A DNA stretch of 64,000 nucleotides from Actinosynnema sp. ALI-1.44 (lineage in GTDB: Bacteria; Actinomycetota; Actinomycetes; Mycobacteriales; Pseudonocardiaceae): the NCBI RefSeq assembly GCF_001984155.1, contig NZ_MTQO01000045.1, positions 1 through 64,000 on the forward strand. The letters are read 5' to 3'. Shown one piece after another: positions 48,068 to 59,258 of the stretch (position 1 is the first letter of the stretch; each line of letters opens with the position of its first letter). The position numbers and the translations under genes are program-made. Below the pieces are notes generated by a model. That model searched no databases. It was not told the origin of the DNA and saw only the letters and a list, made by a program, of their open reading frames with translations.

Positions 48068-48502
48068 TCACGGCCGCAGGTCGATCGCGGCCTGGAACGA
48101 CCCGTCCATGTGGAACGGCGTCGAGCTGTGCTCGTGCGTGACCCGCCAGTCGCCGTCGACCTTCCGCAGGCACGTCGTCACGCGGAACCACAGGTCGAAT
48201 CGCTGCGGGCTGCCCACCGGCGTCGCCGACAGCCGGTGCAGGCTGTGCGTGTAGGCCACGTCCGCGCCCGCGACCACGTCGAGGTCCTTGATCTCGTAGT
48301 CGACCGCGCCGTCGAACCCGGCGAACCAGGTCTTCAGCGCGCCCGCGTCGAGCGGGGCGACGTTGCGCAACGGCGGCGCGAGGTCGTACTTGACCATCTC
48401 CGGCGCGTACTGGCCGACCACGGCGTCCGCGTCGCCCGCCACCATCGCCTCCCGCAGTCGCGCCGAGAGCTGCCGGATGCGGGTCTCGTCCTGGCTGGTC
48501 AT
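48068..48502 (-). CDS. SnoaL-like/DUF4440 (NTF2-fold) protein
   Basis: 144 residues from ATG 48502, with AGGAGG upstream. The fold marks are IRQLSARLREAMVAGDADAVVGQYAPEMV, LRNVAPLD, WFAGFDGAVDYEIKDLDVVAG, and CLRKVDGDWRVTHEHSS. Such NTF2-like proteins of the SgcJ/EcaC type act as small enzymes or binding proteins. The gene diverges from the DGPF/ECF pair, and a TGTCGA hexamer (48570-48565 on the minus strand) lies at a promoter-like distance. It is probably part of the same regulon. Confidence 0.85.
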   Translation of the reverse strand: MTSQDETRIRQLSARLREAMVAGDADAVVGQYAPEMVKYDLAPPLRNVAPLDAGALKTWFAGFDGAVDYEIKDLDVVAGADVAYTHSLHRLSATPVGSPQRFDLWFRVTTCLRKVDGDWRVTHEHSSTPFHMDGSFQAAIDLRP

Positions 48503-48607
48503 GGTGTCCTCCTGGGTGGTTGTGAGTACCTTGCATCCGGGACGTAGAGGCAGCTCGCCTGTTCTCGACATGCCCCGCGAAAAAACTTTCCCGGGAGGGC
48601 TGAGGGC

Positions 48608-48967
48608 GTGAAGTACCTGATCATGATCCAGATGAACCCGTCGGTGCGGGCGATGTGGGAGGGCCTGACCGACGAGCAGCGCGCGGGCGGCTACCAGATC
48701 CACAAGGACATGGTGTCCCGCCTGGAGGCCTCGGGTGAGCTGGTGGCCTCCGAGTCCCTGTCGGACGTCTCGCTCGGCAAGCGGCTGGCGGTCAAGGACG
48801 GCGTGGTCACCACGACCGACGGTCCGTTCGCGGAGGTCAAGGAGTACCTGGCGGGTTTCTACCTGGTCGACTGCGAGAACATCGACCGGGCGATCGAGCA
48901 CGCGGCGCGGCTGCCGGAGGCGGAACTGGGCCTGGTGGAGGTGCGGCCCGTCGTGGAGCTGCCGTGA
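48608..48967 (+). CDS. YCII-related (DGPF) protein
   Basis: 119 residues from GTG 48608. It begins MKYLIMIQMNPSVRAMWEGL and carries the name-giving motif TTDGPFAEVKEYLAGFYLVD, then a VEVRPV ending. DGPF proteins are small ferredoxin-like dimers always found beside ECF42 sigma factors, as here: the next gene begins in a GTGA overlap. Their task may be to modulate the sigma factor; this is not settled to my knowledge. Confidence 0.92.
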   Translation: MKYLIMIQMNPSVRAMWEGLTDEQRAGGYQIHKDMVSRLEASGELVASESLSDVSLGKRLAVKDGVVTTTDGPFAEVKEYLAGFYLVDCENIDRAIEHAARLPEAELGLVEVRPVVELP

Positions 48968-50160
48968 ACGACCTCGGCCTGCGCGAGCTCGCCCCTCAGG
49001 TGCTCGGCGCGCTGGTGCGCAAGTTCGGCGACTTCGACTCCTGTGAGGACGCGGTCCAGGAGGCGCTGCTCGCCGCCTCGACGCAATGGCCGGAGCAGGG
49101 CGAGCCGGACAACCCGAAGAGCTGGCTGATCACGGTGGCCTCCCGCCGCCGGATCGAGCTGCTGCGCAGCGACACCGCTCGACAGCGCCGTGAGGAGACG
49201 GTCGCGGCGATGGCCCCGGCCGAGCCGTCCGCCGAGTCATCCACGGTGGCGGACGTGGACGACACGCTGACCTTGTTCCAGCTGTGCTGCCACCCGGCGT
49301 TGACCGAGTCCTCCCAGGTCGCGCTGACGCTCCGGGCGGTCGGCGGGCTGACCACGGCGGAGATCGCGCGTGCGTATCTCGTCCCGGAGGCGACGGTGGC
49401 CCAGCGGATCAGCCGCGCCAAGCAGAAGATCAAGGCGGCCGGTTCGTCGTTCCGCACCCCCGGCGACCTTGAAACCGTGCTGAAGGTTCTCTACCTGATC
49501 TTCAACGAGGGCTACACAGCGAGTTCCGGCGAGTCGTTGCACCGGATCGAACTGAGCACCGAGGCCATCCGGCTGGCCAGGCAGGTGCGCGACCGGGTGC
49601 CCGACGACGGCGAAGTCACCGGCCTGCTGGCGTTGATGCTGCTCACCGACGCCCGACGACCGGCGCGAACGCTGCCGGACCAGACACTGGTCCCCCTGGC
49701 GGACCAGGACCGGACGCTGTGGGACACGGCGGCCATCGCCGAAGGCGTCGCGTTGATCAGCTCGACCCTGTCGACCGCGCCGCTCGGTCCGTACCAGGTG
49801 CAGGCCGCGATCGCCGCGGTGCACTCGGAGGCGAAGACGGCCGCGGACACCGACTGGCCGCAGGTCCTGGCCCTCTACGACGTGCTGGACCGGATCGCGC
49901 CAGGTCCGATGGTCACCCTCAACCGGGTCGTGGCGCTCGCGATGGTGCAGGGACCGGCGCACGCGTTGGACCACCTGACCGCGGTGCGATCCGACCCGGC
50001 GCTCACCGACCACCACCGGGTGCACGCCGTCCGGGCGCACCTGCTCGACCTCGCCGGGGACCAGGCGGCCGCACGCGCGGAGTACGAACTGGCCGCCCGC
50101 CGCACGCTGAGCCTGCCCGAGCAGCGTTACCTGCGATCACGGGCCGCGCGACTGGGTTAG
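48964..50160 (+). CDS. ECF42-type RNA polymerase sigma factor with C-terminal extension
   Basis: 398 residues from GTG 48964. Region 2 (LVRKFGDFDSCEDAVQEALLAA), region 4 (LTLRAVGGLTTAEIARAYLVPEATVAQRISRAKQKIK), then a C-terminal TPR-like DUF6596 domain (about 190-398; VLYLIFNEGYTASSG, LLTDARRPAR, LDLAGDQAAARAEYELAARRT). The extension replaces an anti-sigma factor in ECF42 proteins. Coupled to the DGPF gene by a 4-base overlap. Confidence 0.92.
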   Translation: MNDLGLRELAPQVLGALVRKFGDFDSCEDAVQEALLAASTQWPEQGEPDNPKSWLITVASRRRIELLRSDTARQRREETVAAMAPAEPSAESSTVADVDDTLTLFQLCCHPALTESSQVALTLRAVGGLTTAEIARAYLVPEATVAQRISRAKQKIKAAGSSFRTPGDLETVLKVLYLIFNEGYTASSGESLHRIELSTEAIRLARQVRDRVPDDGEVTGLLALMLLTDARRPARTLPDQTLVPLADQDRTLWDTAAIAEGVALISSTLSTAPLGPYQVQAAIAAVHSEAKTAADTDWPQVLALYDVLDRIAPGPMVTLNRVVALAMVQGPAHALDHLTAVRSDPALTDHHRVHAVRAHLLDLAGDQAAARAEYELAARRTLSLPEQRYLRSRAARLG

Positions 50161-50169
50161 ATTCGAATC

Positions 50170-50585
50170 ATGCGTTCCTGGGCAGAGCCGGACGACATCA
50201 GGTGGATCCTGGACACCTGCCAGACGTGGGCGATCGTCGGCCTGGCCGACAACCCGCGCCGGGCCGCGCACGGTGTGGCGCGGTTCCTACAGCAGCACGG
50301 CAAACGGATCGTGCCCGTGCACCCGGCCGCGGAGACGGTGTGGGGTGAGCCCGGGTACGCGACGCTCGCGGACATCCCGTTCGCCGTGGACTGCGTCGAC
50401 GTGTTCCGCCGGGCCGGCGAGGCGGGCCAGTTCGCCGACCAGGCCGTGGACATCGGCGCGAAAGCGGTGTGGTTCCAGCTCGACGTGGTGGACGCCGCCG
50501 CGTTCGAGCGCACGACGAAAGCCGGGCTGCGGATGGTGATGGACCGCTGCCCGGCGATCGAACTGCCGCGTCACGCGAAGGGGAC

Positions 50586-50589
<4 letters not shown>
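50170..50589 (+). CDS. CoA-binding domain protein
   Basis: 139 residues from ATG 50170, ten bases after the sigma gene. Rossmann-like CoA_binding_2 domain: WAIVGLADNPRRAAHGVARFLQQHGKRIVPVHP, GYATLADIPFAVDCVDVFR, GAKAVWFQLDVVD, and the Cys-containing end VMDRCPAIELPR. The stop codon TAG overlaps that of the convergent UvrA-like gene. It binds CoA or a related nucleotide; role unknown. Confidence 0.88.
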
Positions 50590-52847
<2,258 letters not shown>

Positions 52848-52865
52848 GCCAACCCTTCTGATAGC

Positions 52866-52876
52866 TTACGCCGTAA
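52866..52876. promoter_or_regulatory. TetR-like palindrome in the UvrA-like gene promoter
   Basis: TTACGCCGTAA is an inverted repeat (TTACG-C-CGTAA) within AGCTTACGCCGTAAAG, a form often bound by TetR proteins in actinomycetes. On the minus strand a TTGACA (52903-52898) lies upstream at -35-like spacing, so the palindrome would cover the -10. No TetR gene adjoins. Confidence 0.55.
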
Positions 52877-52949
52877 AGAGAAAGCTTACCAGGTGTTTGT
52901 CAAGCCTCCAGCCGCGTAAAACCACAGGGCACGGCGGCGGGTGCCCGAG

Positions 52950-53543
52950 TTACCGGGCCACCTGGTGGACCATCTCCCGAGCCGGTTGTGCAGATACCAC
53001 GTCGGCGAGGTCGAGTTGTTCTTGTGCCGGTCGAGCCAGCGACCACACCGTGATCCCCGGCTTGTGCGAGTGCGGGACCGCACGCACTACTCGCCAGCCT
53101 TGGCGCCGGTAGTAGCGAACCAGGCCAAGGTTCGCGCCCTCACTGTCACTGAGAACACCGCGGCGCACCCACTTGTCGCCCAGCCGGGCAGCGTGGTCGA
53201 GCGCCCAAAACGCGATGACCATGCCGAGCCCGCTCCCGGCGTGCGCATGGTGAGTGAGGGTGGATTGCAGGAACGTCGCAGGCTCGACGCGTTCCTGTTC
53301 GGTCCACCCCAGATCCGGCGTGATACTCAAGGTCGTCATGCCGAGCACTTGGTCATCAGGACTGGTCAGAAGCCACACGACCGGCCGATCCGGATCGCCG
53401 ACCATGGAGGGCAGGACATCGGCGTTCCTGGCCCATCCACGCCAACGCAGATACCCGTTGTCCCGCAACCAGTGCGCCCGGCCCGTGATCATCGCGGCCA
53501 CGGCTGGCCGGTCGTCGGGAGTTCCTGGCCTGATCAGGAACAC
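52950..53543 (-). CDS. GNAT family N-acetyltransferase
   Basis: 197 residues from GTG 53543. It opens MFLIRPGTPDDRPAVAAMI. The acetyl-CoA-binding loop region is HAHAGSGLGMVIAFWALDHAARLGDKWVRRGV (the Q/R-x-x-G-x-G/A motif reads AGSGLGM). The end is GLVRYYRRQGWRVVRAV, the typical last motif. Transfers acetyl to an unknown amine. It overlaps the end of the frameshifted gene by 10 bases and was probably co-transcribed with it. Confidence 0.85.
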   Translation of the reverse strand: MFLIRPGTPDDRPAVAAMITGRAHWLRDNGYLRWRGWARNADVLPSMVGDPDRPVVWLLTSPDDQVLGMTTLSITPDLGWTEQERVEPATFLQSTLTHHAHAGSGLGMVIAFWALDHAARLGDKWVRRGVLSDSEGANLGLVRYYRRQGWRVVRAVPHSHKPGITVWSLARPAQEQLDLADVVSAQPAREMVHQVAR

Positions 53544-54284
53544 GTCACGTCCTCTCTGCCTGCGTTGTCATTCACCGCCAGGGCGCGCAACGCCAGTTCC
53601 AGCGAGATCACGGCGAACAACATCGTCTGAATGGGGCCGCCGTCGCTGACCGTGCGGTGTGTTCGGCGCAAGGCGTCGCCGTCGACGAACCCGAGATCGA
53701 CGGTGATCGCGTCCGGCAACAGCTTGTCCAGCAACGGCATACCGTATCGACGTAGGCCATGCTCCATTGTCCGGCTCCGCGAGGAAGAACTGAGTGCGCC
53801 CATCGACGGAGACCATGTAGGCACCGTCGTCGAACGCCATACCCCACCCGACGATCTGCGCATCGATCTGATCGCCGAACTCCCGCACAACAGCGAACAC
53901 CCGAGGCGCCAGGTCAGCGACCATAGCCGCCACCGCCGCGAGGCGCCCAGACGCATTGGCCGGAGACTGAAACACTCGGGCCGCCCAGCGGCGCACGACA
54001 CCACGCCGCCGATGCCGCCTGGGCCTACGCGACACCCTCGGCGGGTAAGCGGTGCACAACGCTCGACGTACACCGAGACACTCCCGACACGTCGAACGCG
54101 GCGGCTCGACCATCGCCGCCACCAACACCAGCGACCCGCACAGCACGAAGAAATGCCCGGTACCCCTGGTCACACCCGAACTGTGCTCGTTGTCGGACAC
54201 CAAATGCTCCCGGCCGTCCACACCGGTCAACCGCAACACCCGAATCCGAACCACCGATGCACGCGCTTGTTCGTTTCCCGCCAC
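53534..54284 (-). pseudogene. Frameshifted conserved actinobacterial gene
   Basis: Reading leftward, one frame (from GTG 54284) is coding-like through a zinc-type motif ([33 protein letters not shown]), then on to [33 protein letters not shown] and [10 protein letters not shown]. Near 53770 coding character moves to another frame, which reads [20 protein letters not shown] and [24 protein letters not shown] up to TGA 53534. One or more indels around 53740-53790 would join them. It is either a recent pseudogene or a sequencing error. Function unknown; possibly two fused ORFs (zinc-type N-part, DUF C-part). Confidence 0.6.
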
Positions 54285-54510
54285 GTCGAAGCCTTCCCAA
54301 GTGCATTACGCGGACCACGTGAACATCGCCAGCGAGAAGTGACCATCCGTAGTCCACGCAGGGGTCACTCCGGCTCCTTTGGGGGTCACTTGCAGTGCGG
54401 AACACCGTGGACGCACTGTGTGTCGGTCGCAAGGCTGAACACGGTCCGGCCTGGCCAAGGGCTACGCTGGGTATCCACCTCGTAACCCCCGACCCCACGG
54501 ACGGACCGAG

Positions 54511-55821
54511 ATGCCACCGAGCGATGAGACAGCGCCGGGCGGTTCGCCAGCGCCTCAGACCACACTGAAAGCGCTGCTGAAAGAGAAGCATCTCCATAGT
54601 TATCGGCGGTTCACGAAGTTCTACCGAGAGGCTGCCCGCAAGCTGGACAAAGGCCTGGTCGACGCACCTCCGAGCGAGGCCACGTACAAGCGATGGTTGA
54701 CCGGCCGAGTGAAGAACCTTCCTCGCGAGGAACACTGCGCAATTTTGGAAGCAATGTTTCCTGGCTGGAAAACCGCAGACTTGCTGTCGCCGTTCACCGC
54801 CCCTAATCACCCTCCCCTTGACGGACATCAGACGACGACCAGCGCCGAAGATCCACGGATACCACCCGACAACATCAGCCGTCCACTCATCAAACTGGAC
54901 CCGACCGATCAAGCTTCACCCGCAGCGGGCTACTCGGACGTACACATACTCGTAGACGCACACCGCCACTACGAAATTATGTATCGAAACTCTGGCGGGC
55001 TGCCAGCCAAAATACTACTTGAACGGTTCTTGCGCGAGCACGCAAACCCCATACTCGCGAGTAGCTATCGCGAGCACACCGGCCGCCAACTGTTGCGCGC
55101 GATGGGCTCACTGGTCGCACTGACTGGCATCTGCTGCTACGATTGTGAGCACTATGGGGCAGCTCAACGTCACTTCGAACACGCTCAAAGACTCGCAGAC
55201 GCAGCGGGCGACTTGCGATTCGGCAGCTACGTTTACGCGCTCATGGTGAACCAGGCGCTTGCGCTACGGGATTTCCGTCAAGCGATCGATTTCACCGAAG
55301 CAGCCGTTCACTACGCTTCGAACCACATGTCACCCGCGCTGACCGCCGATCTGCGGGCCATGCAGGCCAAAGCTTACGCCCAGATTGACGAGCCGAAGTC
55401 AACTTACCTGGCCATCACACAAGCAGAATCATCAGCGACACGGATTCACCTCGAGGAAGAACCTCCCGAAACCGGCTACGTTCAACCTGGTCTCATCGAA
55501 GCGAAACTCGGCGAAGCCCTGAGCGGCGTTGGCGACCTCAACCCCGCCTACGAGTACGCACAGAAGTCTTTGACGATCGCCGACCACCCACGTGGACGCG
55601 TCAACCGACTGGCTTCGATGGTCGATCTCGAACTGCAGGGCGGCGATGTCGAGCACGCCTCATCCCTTACCGTTGAAATGGTGGAACTCGCTACAGGAAT
55701 GGAGTCGCGGCGACTAAATTCTCGGTTCAGAGAATTGCGAACCAAGCTCAACAGCAGACGCACCAGTCTGACACACGAAGCAGTCGAACGACTTGATCGA
55801 ACTCTCCGAATCTTCCCATGA
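54511..55821 (+). CDS. HTH/TPR transcriptional regulator
   Basis: 436 residues from ATG 54511. The N-terminus (TTLKALLKEKHLHSYRRFTKFYREAARKLD, SEATYKRWLTGRVKNLPR) is an XRE-like HTH of the actinobacterial type, and from about residue 150 on it is TPR-like helices (HRHYEIMYRNSGGLPAKILLERFLREH, ALALRDFRQAIDFTEAAVHYAS). The base composition is clearly more A/T-rich than in neighbouring genes (codons such as ata, aaa, tat, tta). It sits 37 bases before a NUDIX gene in the same direction. This pair recurs in actinomycetes. Confidence 0.85.
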   Translation: MPPSDETAPGGSPAPQTTLKALLKEKHLHSYRRFTKFYREAARKLDKGLVDAPPSEATYKRWLTGRVKNLPREEHCAILEAMFPGWKTADLLSPFTAPNHPPLDGHQTTTSAEDPRIPPDNISRPLIKLDPTDQASPAAGYSDVHILVDAHRHYEIMYRNSGGLPAKILLERFLREHANPILASSYREHTGRQLLRAMGSLVALTGICCYDCEHYGAAQRHFEHAQRLADAAGDLRFGSYVYALMVNQALALRDFRQAIDFTEAAVHYASNHMSPALTADLRAMQAKAYAQIDEPKSTYLAITQAESSATRIHLEEEPPETGYVQPGLIEAKLGEALSGVGDLNPAYEYAQKSLTIADHPRGRVNRLASMVDLELQGGDVEHASSLTVEMVELATGMESRRLNSRFRELRTKLNSRRTSLTHEAVERLDRTLRIFP

Positions 55822-55858
55822 CAGCCACAGGATTAGTTGCGCGAAACGAAGGTGCTCA

Positions 55859-56389
55859 ATGGAATGGAAGAACCTCGGTGAGCAGACTGTCTACGAGAAC
55901 CGTTGGTTTCGAGTAAACCTCGCCGACGTCGAACTGCCCAACGGGCGCCACCTCGACCATTTCCTCATCCGCCAGCGGCCGGTCGCACTGACCGCAGCCG
56001 TCAACGAGCGCAACGAGGTACTGCTTCTGTGGCGTCACAGGTTTATCACAGAGACGTGGGGCTGGGAACTTCCAGCCGGAGTCGTGGATGACGGCGAAAC
56101 TGTCGAAGATGCCGCCGCGCGCGAAATGCTGGAAGAAACCGGGTGGCGCGCCGGGACCTTACACCACCTGATAACGGTCGAACCAGCCAATGGACTGTCC
56201 AACGCGTTACATCACGTATACTGGGCCGACGGGGCAGAATATGTGAGTTATCCCGAGGACGATTTCGAATCTGGGCGCCGCGAATGGGTTCCACTCAAGC
56301 TCGTTCCCGATCTCGTCCGCAAAGGTGAGATCAGATCGGCCAATACAGTGGCCGCGCTGCTACTACTTCACCACATGCGTTCAAGCTAA
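55859..56389 (+). CDS. NUDIX hydrolase
   Basis: 176 residues from ATG 55859. The NUDIX box G-x5-E-x7-R-E-U-x-E-E-x-G-U is seen as GVVDDGETVEDAAAREMLEETGW (spanning about residues 77-99; catalytic Glu in REMLEE). It begins MEWKNLGEQTVYENRWFRV, typical of ADP-ribose/ADP-sugar pyrophosphatases. It hydrolyses a nucleoside diphosphate linked to another group. The composition is again A/T-richer than average. A strong terminator follows. Confidence 0.92.
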   Translation: MEWKNLGEQTVYENRWFRVNLADVELPNGRHLDHFLIRQRPVALTAAVNERNEVLLLWRHRFITETWGWELPAGVVDDGETVEDAAAREMLEETGWRAGTLHHLITVEPANGLSNALHHVYWADGAEYVSYPEDDFESGRREWVPLKLVPDLVRKGEIRSANTVAALLLLHHMRSS

Positions 56390-56444
56390 CCCTCACTGTT
56401 CCAACAGGCCGTCACCGTCCATGAACTTTGAGGCATAATTACTA

Positions 56445-56476
56445 GAACGCCCCGCAGCAGCAGCCGCGGGGCGTTC
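56445..56476. terminator. Bidirectional hairpin terminator between NUDIX and NlpC/P60 genes
   Basis: GAACGCCCCGC and GCGGGGCGTTC pair over 11 bases around a 10-base loop (AGCAGCAGCC), between convergent genes. AT-rich sequence flanks it on the left. Confidence 0.75.
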
Positions 56477-56493
56477 GAGTACAGCGGGAAGGC

Positions 56494-57522
56494 TCAGCCG
56501 ACAGGGCGCTTGGCTCCGAAGAAGTCCTTGCCGCCCTTGGCCAGCGGTGCGGACAACACGGGAATGCCGTAGTCCGACGCGTGCACGATCATGCCGTTGC
56601 CGATGTACATCACGACGTGGTGGATCGATGCCGCGCTGGAGCCGTAGAACAGCAGGTCGCCGGGCTGCAACTGGTCCTTGCTCACCGGGCGGCCGACCTT
56701 GTACTGCTCGCGGCTGGTGCGGGGCAGTTTGTAACCGTGCTGCGCGTAGGCCCACATCATCAGGCCCGAGCAGTCGAAGACCGGGGGCTTGGTGCCGCCG
56801 AGGGCGTAGCGGTCGCCGCGGCGGCTCAACGCCGACGTCACGGCCTTGCCCGCGATGCCGTTGCCGGGGAAGTAGACACCCTTGTCCATCTCGCCCTGCA
56901 GCGCGGCGCGGTCCGCGGGCGACAGCTTGTCCAGCGAGGTGGTGATCTCGTTGATCTGCTTGTCCAGCTCGACGCGCTTGGCCTTGATGTCCTCGGCCAG
57001 CTTCGCCGCCGCGTCACGGGCCTCGGTCGCGCGTTTCTGGGCGTCGGCGCCCTTCTTCTCCGCGTCGTCGGCGGTCTTGACCGCGCCGACCAGGGCCTGA
57101 AGCGCCTTGTTGTTGTCCGTCGCCAGGACGCTCAACGCCGAGGACCGGGCGAGGAAGTCCTTCGGGGAGACGCCGGTCAGCAAGGCCGACAGTTTGTCGA
57201 ACCGGGCGCCGCGCAACGAGGCCTCCGAGAGCGCGTCGACCTGACCGCGGAACTCGTCCTCCTTGAGCTTGGCCTCGCCCTTCGCCTTGGTGGCCGCGGC
57301 GATGTCCTCGCCCGCCTTGGTGATCTCGGCCTGGCGCGCGTCGCGGTCCTCGACGGCCTGCAGGTAGTCCTCGTTGAGTTCCTTGGCCTGCGTGTTCAGT
57401 TCGCGGTAGCGCTGCAGGGTCGGGGATTCCTGCTGTGCGTACACCGGCACAGGCAGCAGCGCACCGACAAGTGTCATCACGGCGGAGGCCATCAGCGCTC
57501 CGCGCTTGAGTCTGCTGGACAC
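56494..57522 (-). CDS. Secreted NlpC/P60 peptidoglycan endopeptidase (RipA-like)
   Basis: 342 residues from GTG 57522, with AAGGAGA upstream. Signal peptide in the first 30 residues (GALMASAVMTLVGALLPVPVYAQQ). A long coiled-coil segment (about 35-210) keeps the enzyme autoinhibited in RipA-type proteins. The C-terminal NlpC/P60 domain has Cys in FDCSGLMMWAY, His in SIHHVVMYIG, and a third polar residue in IVHASDYG. It cuts the stem peptide in cell-wall peptidoglycan during cell separation. Confidence 0.9.
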   Translation of the reverse strand: MSSRLKRGALMASAVMTLVGALLPVPVYAQQESPTLQRYRELNTQAKELNEDYLQAVEDRDARQAEITKAGEDIAAATKAKGEAKLKEDEFRGQVDALSEASLRGARFDKLSALLTGVSPKDFLARSSALSVLATDNNKALQALVGAVKTADDAEKKGADAQKRATEARDAAAKLAEDIKAKRVELDKQINEITTSLDKLSPADRAALQGEMDKGVYFPGNGIAGKAVTSALSRRGDRYALGGTKPPVFDCSGLMMWAYAQHGYKLPRTSREQYKVGRPVSKDQLQPGDLLFYGSSAASIHHVVMYIGNGMIVHASDYGIPVLSAPLAKGGKDFFGAKRPVG

Positions 57523-57709
57523 GCGCGCGTGTCTCCTTCTCAGTCGATCGAGCACCTGGCCGGACACGGCGGCCAAAAGATCTCGGCAAGGTTACGGAAT
57601 CACCCAGCGTAAGTCCACAGTGGGGGCACACAGCGCATTTCCGCAGTTGCTCGACAAGCGCACGTGACCTGGTCCGAAGCGATTTCCGTCGACTCCATTC
57701 GCGGGCGTG

Positions 57710-58609
57710 CTAACGCACCGCGACCGCGGCGTCGGACAACTGCCGTATCTGCTCGCCGGTCAACCCCACGTCGAAAACGTCGGCGATCACCTTGGCCCAC
57801 CCGTGCACGAAGTAGCGCCAGCCGTCGACCACCGTCAGGTCGTCGGCGGCCTGGCGGGCGCGTGCGGTGGCCAGGAAATCCAGCGTCCCCTGGTAGTTGA
57901 TCTCCCAGACCAGGCAGCCCGACGGGAACTCGCAGGTTTCGGAGATCGGCGACCCGGGCGTGTCCTTGCCCATCCCGGTCGCGTTGACCACCATGCTGCC
58001 CGGCGGCAGCAGTTCGATCAGCCCGTCGACAGGCCCGGTGACCGGGACGGTGTCGACGTGCACGCGTACGCGCTCCCGCCGGAGCATCGCGCGCAACGCC
58101 GTGAGTCTGCTGGTCGACCTGTCGGTGCAGAAGATCCGCCGCGGCATGTCGGCGCGGTGCGCGAGGTACCAGATGATCGCCGTGCCCGCGCTGCCCGCGC
58201 CGAGGCAGAGCAGTTCGCCGCCGGTGCCGCGGAAGTGGTCCGGCGGGATGAACTCCTCCATCGCCAGGCCCGCCGTGATCGGGTCGAACGCCCGCCCGGT
58301 CAGCTTGCCGTCCTTCTTGGACAGCGAGGAGATCTCGCCGAACCGCTCGGCGTCCGGGTCGATCTCGTCGAAGAGGTCGGCCGCGGACCGGTACACCCCC
58401 GTTTTGTGCGATGTGATCAGGGCACCGGGGATCTGCGGGTCGTGTGCGATCCGCGTGATCACATCCCGGTAGTCGTCGCGCGCGGCGTCGATCGGTAAGT
58501 CGAATCCCGTCAGCTCACGGGTCGGCAATCGGAGGATCTCCGCCCATACGGGAAAGATCCGCCTGATCGACGACTCGCCGGTGCGGACCCCGACGAACCC
58601 CATGCTCAC
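57710..58609 (-). CDS. Shikimate dehydrogenase-like oxidoreductase
   Basis: 299 residues from GTG 58609 (GAGGAG upstream); ATG 58603 is the alternative. The N-terminus reads MGFVGVRTGESSIRRIFPVWAEIL, with the SxS-like substrate motif reduced. The catalytic Lys-Asp pair seems present (LITSHKTGVY, FDPITAG). Rossmann motif GAGSAGTA. The end is YQGTLDFL plus WRYFVHGW. Family members reduce 3-dehydroshikimate with NADPH or act on quinate and aminoshikimate. This branch is divergent from the biosynthetic AroE, so its substrate is open. Confidence 0.75.
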   Translation of the reverse strand: MSMGFVGVRTGESSIRRIFPVWAEILRLPTRELTGFDLPIDAARDDYRDVITRIAHDPQIPGALITSHKTGVYRSAADLFDEIDPDAERFGEISSLSKKDGKLTGRAFDPITAGLAMEEFIPPDHFRGTGGELLCLGAGSAGTAIIWYLAHRADMPRRIFCTDRSTSRLTALRAMLRRERVRVHVDTVPVTGPVDGLIELLPPGSMVVNATGMGKDTPGSPISETCEFPSGCLVWEINYQGTLDFLATARARQAADDLTVVDGWRYFVHGWAKVIADVFDVGLTGEQIRQLSDAAVAVR

Positions 58610-58886
58610 CGGTCGCTCCTCCTCGAACCGCGTGGATGCGTCTGCCGAATGACCGTAGCAGTGCGCGCCGACAGTTCTGAGGCCCCGCGAATCACCGACG
58701 AAATGCGCACGCTCCACCCCCAGCCCGTCAAGAATCTGGGTCACGCACCTGGCGCACTCGGCGGACGTGAACGCGCCCAGGATCCGCTGGCCGCAGATTT
58801 CGTTGTGTGACCCGCGTCACGACAGGTCAGCTCGGGCGTCACCCCGGTACTCACCACAGCGACACCTGGGACACCTGGAGCCAACA

Positions 58887-59249
58887 GTGAAGATCCGTGA
58901 CCGCGTCATCCCCGTCGGGCAGACTCTGCGGGTTCACGTCCTTCCCAGCGCGATCAAGAACGCCGGCAAACCCCGCGTGTACGGCTACGTGTGGGGCGCG
59001 GCCCGAGACGAGAACCAGGACCTGCTCACCTGCTGGACCCATCACCACGGCTGGTTGCTGAGCAAGGTCTTCCACGACGAACACCCCGGGTTCGGGCCGG
59101 GGATGACGGCACTGCTCGAAGCGTTGCGGACCACCGACGCGCACGCCGTCGTCGTGCCCATCCGTGACAAGTACGCGCAGGCGATCGCCCGCCAGATCGA
59201 GCGTTCGGGCACGTCCTGCCTCGTGGTCCCGAACGGGCCGCGGGCCTAG
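58887..59249 (+). CDS. Hypothetical protein, 120 residues
   Basis: 120 residues from GTG 58887, with TGGAG eight bases before. It reads VKIRDRVIPVGQTLRVHVLP, then YGYVWGAARDENQDLLTCWTHHHGWLLSKVFHDEHPG, VVVPIRDKYAQAIARQIERSGTSCLVVPNGPR. The end resembles resolvase-like or recombinase-like N-termini only weakly. Third-position GC is high, so it is coding. No function recognised. The 114-residue amyloid-motif gene follows by 9 bases and may be co-transcribed. Confidence 0.6.
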   Translation: MKIRDRVIPVGQTLRVHVLPSAIKNAGKPRVYGYVWGAARDENQDLLTCWTHHHGWLLSKVFHDEHPGFGPGMTALLEALRTTDAHAVVVPIRDKYAQAIARQIERSGTSCLVVPNGPRA

Positions 59250-59258
59250 AATGGGGCC

